Shown: one piece after another, positions 20,968 to 33,305 of the stretch
How the letters are laid out: each line of letters opens with the position of its first letter
Position numbering within the stretch: position 1 is the stretch's first letter
Assembly (NCBI GenBank): GCA_964020085.1
Contig: OZ026608.1
Coordinates: 5,632,890 to 5,696,889, forward strand
From: Micromussa lordhowensis
Taxonomy: Eukaryota; Cnidaria; Anthozoa; Scleractinia; Lobophylliidae
Length of the DNA: 64,000 bases
Direction of reading: 5' to 3'
Position numbers and translations under genes: made by a program
The notes under the pieces: generated by a model
The model's database searches: none
What the model was told of the DNA's origin: nothing
The model's input: only the letters and a program-made list of their open reading frames with translations

Positions 20968-21332
20968 AAGGCCCCGGCCAAGTTCTTATTACGCGGGAGA
21001 AAATTGAAAGCGGCGTTTTTCACTCTGAAAACGCATCAAATGTTTTCCGTCCACACTACGCTGGAGGAATTTGAAAACGCAGCAATCACCGGTCATTTTG
21101 GATTTGTGTCTGAGGAAAACTCGGTCAGAGAAATCACATGATTATAGTGACGCCATCGTTTTCAAAAAGCTACGTTTTCAAAATATTCTCCGTCCAGACG
21201 AAAACGCAACGCGGTTTGAAGAGCGTTTTCGAGAAGCTCCGTTTTCTTGACGGATTAGTGTGGACGGTAGGCCTAACCGTGGAATTAAAGCTGCGTTTTC
21301 AAATTCTTCCGGCGTATTGTGCACGGGGCCTG
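20968..21332. mobile_element. Probable MITE with GGCCCCG ends
   Basis: The ends read TAAGGCCCCGGCC and GCACGGGGCCTGA. The interior repeats CGTTTTCAAA and CGTCCACACTACG / GTGTGGACGG in inverted form. No coding sequence is supported. Confidence 0.5.
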
Positions 21333-23315
21333 AGATGCGGATTTTATTTTTTGGAAATACAAAAGGATTACCATGCAAACACTGTTTCGTGCCACTGAAG
21401 TTTGCACGAATATGCAAAAAAAAAAAACAGAGAAACCGCGTACTTTCTAATGAAACCCTAGAACCATCGGGGTTGCCGCAATCCCGGAAAAGCTCTACGC
21501 AAAACGTCCGGTTCACAAACAAGTCGATTTTTCTCGTATATAATATTACTTTAATTAATAATTTACGTGCATGTCATGAGTGAATTCACCTAATTTTGTT
21601 TGAAGGCCAATACAGCAGACTCACGTAGATCCAATTTTCAAACGTGTCTTTGTTTCTTAATCTTTGTAATAATTCAACGCTGAATTATTTCGTCAAAGTC
21701 AATTAGTTGTGTAACTTGAATTACTGCATGTTGGAAATCTGATGTGAGTAGTGAGGTTTCTGACTGAAATATTTTAGTTCGCCTATTGTAAGTTCGCTTA
21801 GTGCTACACATATAGCAATATCTATATTTGAGACCCTTTGCTAAAAGCTGTAACTACAGAACGTTTCTCATTGTAAAATTAATCCTAACTTTCTTGAAAC
21901 TTGGTAATTCGTCAAGAGCACCTCACTGCAACTTTTCAGGTTTGATGCTGCAGTGACCCGCAAGTTTAGCTTGTAAAAGCTAGCATGCATAAGCCTATCT
22001 TCTATACTGAGCTGTGTTTTGATTATAAAATGACCCACCTACTAGAACCCTTAAAAAGACTCGATGATGCGGAAACACTAGTTTCCCTCCTGATATTACA
22101 ATATTGAATACAGCTTAGTCGATTTAGCATGCAAGGTTTCAGACGACAACACCACACAGGTTCGCTGCCGAGCACGGTGTCTTCGACGAGTACGGAACGT
22201 TTTGCCTTGCCCCTGTTTCCAGTTGGTCGGCGACCCACAAACTAAGGTAAATCGACAGTTACTTTGTAACTACAAAAGTCTCATTCATTTTCTTTTGCTC
22301 GAATTTACATTTAATAGCACAAGACACGTACAACTCCTCTAGTAGAAGATAGCTTGTCATCGTATGGCTGCTGGACTAACACGTTCAAGTTCCTTTAGGA
22401 GCACTCGTTTTCAAGCTAAGAAATTATAAATTGTGCTTCTGACTGGAAAACACTAAAACTGATACATATTTCATTCCATTATGATAACCATAAAGATGGT
22501 TCCAGAAATCCCTGTTTTACCTCGTCGAAATTACTCAAGGCTTTTACTGAACACAAGACCACCTAAGTCGCCTCTTGGCGACGAAAAATAAGGAACAATG
22601 CGCGGGTTACATTGGGTCGTAACAGTCAATGATGAGAGGTGAATTTGTTTTTTTCTTAACTCAGTTCTTGGCAAGAAATGAAATCCTCTATCTGTTGAAG
22701 AACCGAGCATAAATCGTCTAATATGAAGTCTTAAATCTATCTGGCTGCGTTTAAACTACATGATCACGAACTCTATTGTTCAATTTGGATACTGCAATTT
22801 ATGGAAAATTTAGTAATCTTTTTAACTTAGACACTTTTGGAAAATTCTTCACCATTAACTAACCGATTAATTAATTATCATCAAGTATTTCCGTGAGGCC
22901 ACCCGGTTCACTGAACAACATGATGTTCCAATTAGCCATAGATTGATCGTTAGGTAATTATTTCATTATAAAGGGACTTCTTTTTGTTCTTTATATTACA
23001 CTAAAAGATTCTCAGCTAAGTGACGAACTATTCAGGAATTAAGGGGACTCCAACCATGCCAATACAAAATATGATTCGTGTGGCGAGAGATATGTAAACA
23101 ACAGTTATTTTGGGTAAAGTGCTTTCACGTTTTCTTGTTCGGAATCGTCATTCAAGTCCCTAAAGCGAATGATTGACCTTAGTCAAACGATTGGCAATCT
23201 TCTAATACAATCTTGCACTTAAAAGTCCATTTAATATAGTTATAGAATTGACAAGCTTCTGAAATGCATGTGTCTCAAATGTATCTTAAATGCAAATGTA
23301 TTAAATGCATCAGGC
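21333..23315. other. Intergenic, no gene seen
   Basis: About 2 kb of AT-rich sequence. Only chance ORFs are present (the longest is 107 codons and overlaps the MITE). Confidence 0.45.
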
Positions 23316-23319
23316 GATT

Positions 23320-24985
23320 ACGGTCCGTGGGTCATTCGTCCATTCAATTTTCGTTTAAAATCAAAAATTGAAAGTTGATGTCAATTTTGATTTTCATGAT
23401 TTTTTATCACAAAAAGTAAGAAAGTGTTAAATCGAAAATATTTGACTTTTTTTCCTTTCGGTAGAACATTGAAACAGAACTTATATTTTTACTTTAATCC
23501 TATCAACAATGAAGAAAAAAATGAAACTGAACGATAATTTTGTTTTTCCGACAATGTTGCAGTCTGTGGCATGGCTTAGTCTTTCTGTTTCTGAGGAAAG
23601 TCAAAAAATTGAAAATTGAAATCAATTTTCCATTTTTGATTTTCGGCCAAAACATTCTAAATCATTGACAGAACTATCCCAGAGGGAGGGGGAGGGGTCC
23701 ATTGGCATGGTATTTTTTGCACCCAGTCCCCCTCCCCACAGTCCCTGATGCTTTCCTTACCTGAGAAGTCACGCACTCTCTTCGTGGACTTTCGCGACGT
23801 TTGGGAACGTCTTGTGAATTTTGTGCATTTTCGTCGCTCAGTTCTGTCCACTTCGCCGAGCAGCGAGACCTTCGACTTGAGCGAAATGAAAAGAAGTCTT
23901 AGTTTTCGTAACTGGAGTGGCTGATGTAAGACCCTGCTGGAGAGGCAAATCGCGATGGGCCAATATGCCAGCCAGGAGTGGACAAGGTACTTGTGGCCGT
24001 TGGGACTGTTTTTGAGCTCTTTGCGAGCATGTTTTTGGAGCAGGTAGAGTTTCACTCAGTTCTCGACTTCTCGAAACCAACACGTGTACTGCACATCCGT
24101 CAATTTGAAACCTACCAAGCAAACAGACTCAAACTTTCCGCCTCCAAGTTTGTCTTTAAAACGTACCAAGATCCATCTTAAAACTACAAAGGGCGTCTTC
24201 GGTTTTTACAAGTTCAATCCCATGTTTGACAAATCCAATCCAGTCCAATCCAGTCCAATCCAGTCCAATCCAGTCCAATCCAGTCCAATCCAGTCCAATC
24301 CATATCTTACAATATGGCGCCTCGCCTGAAAAAGCTCGAGGAAGTATCGATAGGTATGGTTACATTAGCCGCCCTAGTTACGAAAACTAAGACTTTTTTC
24401 ATTCTTGGCTCACGTCGAAGGTCTCGCTGCTCGTCTTAGTGGACAGAACTAAGCGACGAAAAGGCACAAAATTCACAAAACGTTCCCAAACGTCGCGAAA
24501 GTCTGCGAAGAGAGAGCTTGACTTCCCAGACTGCTTACTTAAGTAGGCAAAGACTTGGGAGTGGACTGGCTGCCAAAAATACCATGCCAATGGACCCCTC
24601 CCCCTCCCTCTGAGGTAGTTCTGTCAATGATTTGGAAAATTTTGGCCGAAAATCAAAAATTGAAAATTGATTTCAACTTTCGATTTTCAATTTTTTGACT
24701 TTCCTCAGAAACAAAGACTAAGCCATGCCACAGACTACAACATTGTGAGAAAAACAAAATAGCCGTTCAGTTTCATTTTTTTCTTCATTGTTGATAGGAT
24801 TAAAGTAACAATATAAGTTCTGTTTCAATGTTCTACCGAAAGGAAAAAAGTCAAATACTTTCGATTTCACACTTTCTTACTTTTTGTGATAAAAAATCAT
24901 GAAAATCATGAAAATCAAAAATTGACATCAACTTTCAATTTTCGATTTTAAACGAAAATTGAATGGACGAATGACCCACGGACCG
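23320..24985. mobile_element. 1.67 kb foldback element, arms about 600 bp
   Basis: The left arm (23320-about 23925) starts GATTACGGTCCGTGGGTCAT, and the right arm (about 24378-24985) ends with its complement, ATGACCCACGGACCGATTAC. The arms correspond over their whole length with scattered differences, for example CATTGGCATGGTATTTTT against AAAAATACCATGCCAATG. The centre (23926-24377) has no recognised ORF and includes a 10-bp tandem repeat. Frames in the arms are mirrored and not genes. Confidence 0.85.
24233..24300. repeat. 10-bp tandem repeat
   Basis: The unit CCAGTCCAAT is repeated about six and a half times, in the spacer of the 1.67 kb foldback. Confidence 0.95.
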
Positions 24986-24989
24986 ATTA

Positions 24990-26289
24990 CAGAATACGCG
25001 AAGAATTTCGAAAAGGACACTTGCAATTATAAAAACCAACTGATACATATTTTTCTTTTTTAACTAATTGAACGCCTAACAGTTTCTTTTTTCAGTTCAC
25101 TAGAGACAATAATTCACGAGTTTCACTAATCAATAACTCTTCATAAGTTTTCCAAACATGCTCAATTTTTCACAAGACATCAATTGAGCTAATATGGATC
25201 CATGCACCAAAAAAATTCAAACTGAAAAAGTATTTTCCTGAAGTAAATGATAAAAGGATGACACTACGAAAACAACAAACTGATAGCTTTACCGGCGTTC
25301 ATAAAAAGTTCTGTTTAACTCCATTATAGCTCTGCAAAGTTTAATCATTTAATTTCAACTTTGTTGTTATGAAAAGACAAAATCGTGTCGACGACAGAAT
25401 TCCAGAACATTCATCGCACGAAACATTTGAAGCATTAACAGATATTGGGCTAAAAAAAGTCAGTTGCTTTTTGTCCCGAGTAGTTGAAGTTGTTGGTGAG
25501 AAATGAAAAAACTCCTGCACTTAATTAAAAGTCACTTGATCCTTAGCTTTTACTCATATCGTCTGATACGTGAAAACGGAACACTGACGGAGAGATTCGC
25601 ATAACGTTCTTCTAGTGTATGTATAAAGTTAATGCTATTGTCTTGTATTGTTCCACCATTTGAAAGTTTAATACGCACAGATTAGAATAACCTTAACGCA
25701 TGGGTTAACTTTCATCGCGCAAAGCCAAAACGCCTAAATAAATCCTCAACTAGAAAGATGTTTCTTCCTAGGTTAAAAGCTCTCTTAAATTTTTTTAGTC
25801 AATGCTGGTTCTCGGTTTTTCAACATTGCATAATTATGGCGCCTTTGGTGAATTCGACGGAATTTTCAATCAAGTATTTAAAGTCTTTTAATATTGCCGA
25901 ATTATATTGGGATGGATATTAAATTTCCGTTTTGAATTTATTTTAGCAGCTAGCAACAAAAAGCCTAGTCAGGTTACATTTTTTTCCAAACATACTATAC
26001 TCTAATTTGTTCTTCTGAGTGTGTTTCCTTAAACTCATGTCGGTATAACCCCTGTAAAACGTCAACCACTCACTCTATGAACTAGAATTCAATCTGAAAT
26101 GGTTGACATGGAAACAGCTATTGTAAATTGTTTTCCCGAGAAAATAGGACACCTTATTGTGACTATTCGGTCGGCTCATGTCACTTTTTACAGAACCAAT
26201 AAAGGTTACTCATAAAACACGAATGAACCCAAGGGCTCACGGATCTCAATCTCACACTGCAATTTGCTGTTTTGCTCTCTTTCTTTCAG
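24990..26289. other. Upstream region of the 1862-residue gene
   Basis: This is AT-rich, without a supported ORF. A polypyrimidine tract ending TTTCTTTCAG at 26289 looks like a splice acceptor, so an untranslated first exon and the promoter probably lie in this interval. They cannot be placed. Confidence 0.4.
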
Positions 26290-26364
26290 AAAATTCCCAG
26301 GAAGCACGAATTTTAAGTATTTTTTTAGAAAGTCGAATGTGTTAAAGCTGGAGTGTTTCTGACA

Positions 26365-29300
26365 ATGTCGTCAAAGCACTATTCTTTCGACCCACGAAAG
26401 TCAAGTGGGTATGACAACTTCACCTCCACTCGCGAATCTGGAAGACCTACATATACATCGAACATGTTCTCCGCACCTAAGGAGGGCAAGATTGAAAGAG
26501 AAAACTACCTCACGAAGGAAGATTCTAAGCGGGTGTCTGAGAACGTAACTAAGTCTGTTATAACAAGAAGTGTTATCGACAGAAGATCTAGCTCTTCCTA
26601 CAGAACAAGAGAAGACAGCAAGTCGGGTAAGACGAGGGATTTACAAAGAATTTCAGGCACAGATCCATCCAGGTTTTCTTTGAGTGTTTCAAATGACGCG
26701 AATGAAAATGAAAACGAGGCTCCTATTAGTTCATTTCACTCCTCTTACTCTAAAGACGAAGATCTCAACAGAGAAAACGGGATATCTTCTTTTTATCGAT
26801 CAAGTATTGGATCAGAAAGAAATGGAGAAAATGTTGAGCATAGATCGAGGGCCAACGAAGAAAATACAGATTCCACACGTGCTTCAAGTTATGGAACATC
26901 GTTTTCCGGTGTGCATGCAGCTCAAGGCGAAAGCTGGAGGTCAGGTGATAAGACAGAATCGTTTGGTAGCCTTGGACGCAAACGGTCTTTGGAGAGGAAG
27001 GTAACGATAAAGGACACGCAAACAGCTTCTGACCGGGGAACTGATGATTCAAGAAAGATTACTTTGGACGACGTACATATTCTGCGAAGGGCTTTGGAAA
27101 GAAAGCAAGCTTCTAATTCACTGGAAAGAGAAAGGCTTTCAAAAAAGCTTTCCGAGGACGACCGCAGTAATTCATCGGAACACACTTCAAAGGTATATTT
27201 GTCACACAGCGACAAAGATTCCACTGCCGACCAACATCCAAAGACAAGATCTTCAGTAAGCACAGCGTATGATCTCGGTTTTAGAGGAAATAAAAGAACT
27301 GAAAATGATGACGTCACCGATCGACTGAAGAAATTTGAGGTCGCTGCAGAAAGGCTAGGTCGCCAGACCAGAAGTACCTACTCAGTAGAATTTCCAGGAA
27401 AGCTAAGCACACGTTCCCGTTCTTCGGAACACCTTGACGACAAGGAACGAAGCCGACTGGGGATCTACCAAGAATTGCCAGGAAGAAAGGAACTGCTTTC
27501 TTATTCCAGACCGTTATCTAATGCTGCAACATCAAGATCCGAAGATAAGGACTTTTCAAGAGAACACAGTCGCATCGGATCACTGGATCGACATGCCGGC
27601 AGTATGGATTATAAAAGCAGAGAAGATCGTGACAGCAGTGCTTCGCTTTTAAGGCTAAGAAGTCGGTCTTCGGAGGAGCTGAGGTCCTTGGATAAAGAGA
27701 ACAAAATGTATCCAAGTTACAGGTCTCGTTATCTTTCCCGCCAAGGAAACTTCGAGCGTGGAGACACGTTTGGTCGTGATGTGACAAACACGAGAGATAC
27801 TAGAAGACCATCATCCCATGACAAGCTTAGAGAAGATATAGCTAAACTCAAGGCTGAAACAGAATCGCGTGTGACGAAGAAAGGTGACGTCAAGCTTTAT
27901 TCGTTTAGTAGAGAGCCCTCCATTACAAGAGAAACGGAACCGTCATCCCATGTTAAGCTCAGAGAAGACATAGCTAAGCTCAAGGCTGAGGCTGAATCGC
28001 GGAAGGCCAAGAAAGATGATATCAAGCTTTACTCATTTAGCAGAGAACCCTCTATTCAGGACAAGCTCAAAGAAGACATTGTTAAACTTAAAGCCGAAAC
28101 ACTGACGCGAGATCACGGCAAACCTTACATCCCACCATATTCTTCGAGGACAGAGTCAGAAAATGCTTCCTCGAGATGGAGGCGTCGAGAGCCTTCCATC
28201 CAAGACAAGCTTAAAGAAGACATAGCCAAACTTAAGGCTGAAACAAGAAATTTCCCAAAGAAGGCCCCTGCTACCACTGAAATAATTATTCCAGACAGGA
28301 AGATTGATGAAAGAGGAAATGTTCGTCGGAGTGGACTCGCCAGAACAACGATTCAGCAGTACCACCTTTCTAAAAAGGATGGAGATGTGTTTAAAGATGA
28401 ACTAAGAAGCGAAGAAACGCAGAGGTACGGCAAAGGTGATCGAGACCATGAAGAAGCTTTCACAACACGTAAGCATGGCGCACTGGAGGACAAGCCCGTT
28501 CCACGCGATGACCTCACATATTACCAAAGGGATATCAGAGATGAAGTGTTTCCAGAGCCTTCAGGAGTATACTCTCGTCCCACGAGAGACCAGGGCGCAT
28601 CGTCTCCGAGAAGACCAAGTGAGGAAGCTCCACCAACATTCTTCTCGAGAGCACGGGATGATGATTCTTCGTCGTGGCCAAGAACAGACGAGAGTAGACT
28701 TCTGGAAAGGGACGCTTCTTTGACCTTTCCAAGAAAAGTGTGGGATGATCCCAAGCGAACAAGCTGGGAAAGAAGAGCTGAATCTACTCAAGGTTATGCA
28801 AGTAAGAAAGTGTTCAGGGCAGATTCCACCGTGTCCATATCATCCACCAGGGATCCAGAAGGCGGTCCAAGCTCCGTAAGGGGATTTTTCCATGGAAGTG
28901 TCGCCGAAGAAGATAAGTCTGCCTACTTTTCTAGACAAAAGGGTGATAAAGAAGATGGTTATCCACAGTCTACTAGAATACCTGAATTTGTTAGACGACC
29001 AGATGAGGCAGAACCAGAGCCATTCAGGCGATCTGCGGAAGCTATACCACAGCCTGTACGTCAACCAGAGGAAGTATCAAAACAGTCTGCAAGACGATCA
29101 GACGGAGCTATCCCAGAGCCTGGCAGGGGACCAGACGAAGCCATACCTTTGCCATATACAGGATATGAAATTGTTTCTCCAAGGCGAGAGGAACCCATCT
29201 CACCTTCTAGAGAGTCGAGGGATGAACCAAAACCAAAAGACAAGGAAGAGAGAGAAGTGCATTCAGAAAGGGTTCACTCAAGTCGCGAGTTTGTGACTAG

Positions 29301-32300
29301 AAAAACCACCAGAGATTCTGGCGTTTCTCGAGAAAGCTTTCAAGACAACGTTTCCAGATTGCCTACCAGAGGAGATAACTCAAGACGTTTCTCCGAACAA
29401 TCTGAGCCGTCAACTAGAAGAACAAGCATCCGAGAAGAGGTTGCTGCATCACGAGAAACCAGAATTTCTTACCCCAAGGAGGTCGTTGCCCCGATACCGG
29501 AATACAAAGATAGCAAACCTTCGCGAATGAGCGAACTCAGGAAGAAAGTGGAACAGCTCAAAAGTAAAGTTGATTCACTGGATGATACAAGGTCTCGTAT
29601 GCAGCTCGAGAAGTATGTGGATGAACACTCAGAGAAAAAGCCGGATGTGAAGATCAAGGATCCGGTAAATATTAAAAGGTATCAGCCGTCAGAGCACAGA
29701 TCAAAGAGAAGCTCAGTGGTTGATGGTGCAGATCCGCTTCTGAAAAGATCGGTGGGTGACATTACTTTGCATAAAACTCATTTAATATTAATAGTTATTC
29801 TGTAACCTGTAATTGTGCTCAAACCTCACACTGGGTCTTAAAAAAAGGCATTTGAAATGTTAAAATTATGCGTAAACCTTATTCTTCGAGCAGAAACAGC
29901 ATGAAACTCGACTAATGCAAGGAGTATATGCCGGAATATTGCCAAACGTTCATTATAGTAAGGAAGTATGCACCTAATTTTCATTTTTCCCTTTTCTAAT
30001 CTACTGGTAAAGTTTTCTACTACAGGTTTTACCACTACCACTACCACCACAACAGCCACCACCACCACCGTCACTCCACTATTGCCACTACTAATATTAC
30101 TGCTGTTGCGGCTACTATTACTACTGCTAAATAAACGAGCTGCAATTGTCGCTGTATTATCTTGAATACACTAGAGACGATACACTATGTTTATGCATTA
30201 TAGCTGTCTTCTTATTTATCAGAGCATCGACGTTACTTCTGAATCAGTGAGCCGACAAATCAGTAGACAGACCAGCCAAACCAGCACCGCAAGGCGGATC
30301 AGTAGTATCCGTGAAGAAGATTTAAGATCAACACCTCAGACCGCAGCAATTGGCGAGTCTCCACATGAAGTCTTTCCCAAGGAGAAAAAGCCACATGAAA
30401 AGCCTACAGTCATGAAACAAGTGAGTGACGCAGGAACAATGACTGCCCCTGAGGTGCAAGAGCATGTTGGTGGAGATATGATTAGACGACAAGACTCAAC
30501 TGTTAGAGAGATTGTGGATGGGCCTGTCAGACTCCAGGAATTAAGAGGTGTTCCAATCCAACAATTTGAGGAGGTAGTAACACATTTCAACCCACAATTC
30601 GTGTTAATACTTTACTATTTTCTTTGTTAAAGCGGAACTCGCCTGACGACGGTTCCTATTGATGAGAGTGGAACCGAGCTGAAAGCATTGGTTTAACAAA
30701 AGATGATTTCCTATTGAATTGCATCACACACATATTACAAATGTTAGGTGAAGCAAGTCACGTGACCACACTGCGGCACAAATTAAGGACAATAAAACTC
30801 AACTTACACATTCCATGTTCACGCAAATTTCACAGATAATGAAACAATGAATAGGGTCCAAATTAGCCTAATTCTGGACGACCAAAATACATTACGCATT
30901 GGGGGAGGGAATTACGCAGTAGGTAATGTCTACATATATAATATTCCAAGGAGAAATAAAATGCCTACGACATAATTCTTTATCATTTGTCAATCATCTC
31001 TGCAAATAAAGGTGGGAACAGGACAAGGGATACAGAGTGGAGTTACCACAATCCAAATAGACAATCAACAGCAAACCTTGTCACCAAAGAAGGACGTACA
31101 AGGATGGTGGAATGCGTTTACGGCAGAGGACGTTGACCGTTTACTCGAATTAGGGAATTGGGGCCGATGGAATACATATACTGCCGAGGACGTAGATAGA
31201 ATGTTTCAACTGGGCCCTGTTAGAAGACGGAGTCTTCGTCGAGGATCTTACGAGAGAAGGTAGATAACGTGGTTTCTTCTTTTAACGCCCTTGGTACTTC
31301 ATTCGGCGCACACAAAGGGAGGATGGTGGTGGTAGTTATTAGGCCAAGGATGTGCCGAGTTTTGTTTTAGCATTAATATATTGGCGTTGCTACCAGACTT
31401 GTTGAGCATATACTGAGTGGAAATTTCCTCTTCGTTTGAACATTCGTGAGAGATGATATTGGAAAATTTCTAGTTCCCCCAGAAAGCTATATAAAGCACC
31501 AACAATACATGTTTCAACAAGAATGCCGAACCACACATGGCGTAGTAATTAAGAACTAAAAAGAGCAGTTAATTGTAAAAAATATGGCAACGTTGCTGTT
31601 AATTATTCCCTCCAGGGAAAACGTGTCCCGGAACTCAAAGATGATTAAATGCTTCATGTAACACACCTCCTGATATGACACCGTCTTCTTTACAGATCTC
31701 TCAGGAGATACCCTCGGCGCTCACGGGATGATCACGTGGATGTTCACGTGAGAGTTCGAGGAAGACAACAAAAAAGCAGTCGCCCCCAGTGCATTATTGC
31801 CCAGGCCGCTCCGGAAGAGAAGGCCATAGTACTGAGAGACACTAAAGAGAGTGCTGATCCCTTTATTAGAAAGATCAAAGTCGATGATGTCTATGGTGCG
31901 GATGCTGTTAGGGTCGAGAATGGCGTCGTTAAAATTAAAGTTGGTGACTTAACGAATAGAGGAAAGTAAGTGACAGAAAAGCATTACTACAATTATCAGT
32001 TGAGTAAAGCGCGACGAAGTTTTGGTCAACAGGTTTTAAGGTAAAAAATCGTGTTGTTGTCACGGGCAACAGGCTCCGTTCCCAATGGCAATTTGTCGGC
32101 CTTTGATGTCAATAGCAGCAAAGCGCGCAAAACAGTAGGCGACGAGATAGGCGACGCACGGCCGACGATATTGTTACCAATGGAAACGAGGTAAATTGCC
32201 CATGACAACAATGTAATTTTAAGGCCAAAACATCCGTCACCGAACTTCTGTCGTGCCTTACTCAACTGATAATCGTAGTAAGACGAAATCCGATTGTAAA

Positions 32301-33273
32301 TTGAGTAATTTCAGTTCTTAATTCGCTTTTTTCACCAATCCCATAATACAGTTCATTTTGGGGGGTTATTTACATTAAAACAATGGATAATCAGTTCACT
32401 GAAGCATGATACAGTCCCAAGAGTAAATAAATTGCATTGTTTTTATGTAAAGAACCCCCCAAAACGTATTGCATTATGGGATCGTGAAAACAGTCAATGG
32501 TCAAAAACCCAGTACCAGATTACCTTTAAGTATATTAAAACCCTTTTTGTATTTTCTAAAGCTAAAGATATAAACAGTTGTCTGAGACAATACCAAAAAT
32601 AATTTCCTATTAGAACTCAAGAAAATAAATTTCAAAGTTCGGAGAAAATGTGCAATCACAGTTAAAAGTTCATCGTCAGTTGCATTTCACCAGTACTTTC
32701 AAGTGCTTCATACGAACTTAATTCTTTTTTCGGTGTGGTGTGATTTCGTTTGAGAAGATATTTTAAACAGTCTCACTGGAGTTTGCAATACAATGTAAAT
32801 ATGAACTTGTGGTGGTTCCTCTTAAACGTTAACATTTACGATTGCGAGATTTGTTTGTGTATATGAATCAATATGAGTTACCCTGGAAAGCAACTCATTT
32901 TGTTTTTTTCTGTTTTTTATTTTGTCTTTTTTTTGTATTAGGAATTATTATATATCTCAGATTATCTTCTAACATCTAAATTGATGTTTCTTATCATTTT
33001 AGAAGAGCTTGGGCGAGGATTCTACAACAGGAAAACCGCATCGTTGAGGTATGTCACTTGGTAAATTGGTCGAACAAGTGGTTAGTTCCAGGTCTATTAA
33101 AGCTTGTAATCTCTTGTAACAGAGGAGTAACTAATAGGCCATTTCCGAGGTGACGTTTGACTCTGTGTTCCACCTATAGGGTCATGTTCATGTAAATCAA
33201 ACACATTCATATGAAAGATTTCGCACGAAGACTCGTTTTGAAACAGAGGCACAAGGTAACTCGGAAATGGCCG

Positions 33274-33305
<32 letters not shown>

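Noticed and set aside
26353..26364. Upstream start of the large gene at 26353
   Set aside because: The codon there is GTG. The first ATG in frame is at 26365 and follows an in-frame stop at 26326.
30336..30590. Minus-strand 84-codon ORF
   Set aside because: It is the shadow of exon 2 of the large gene.
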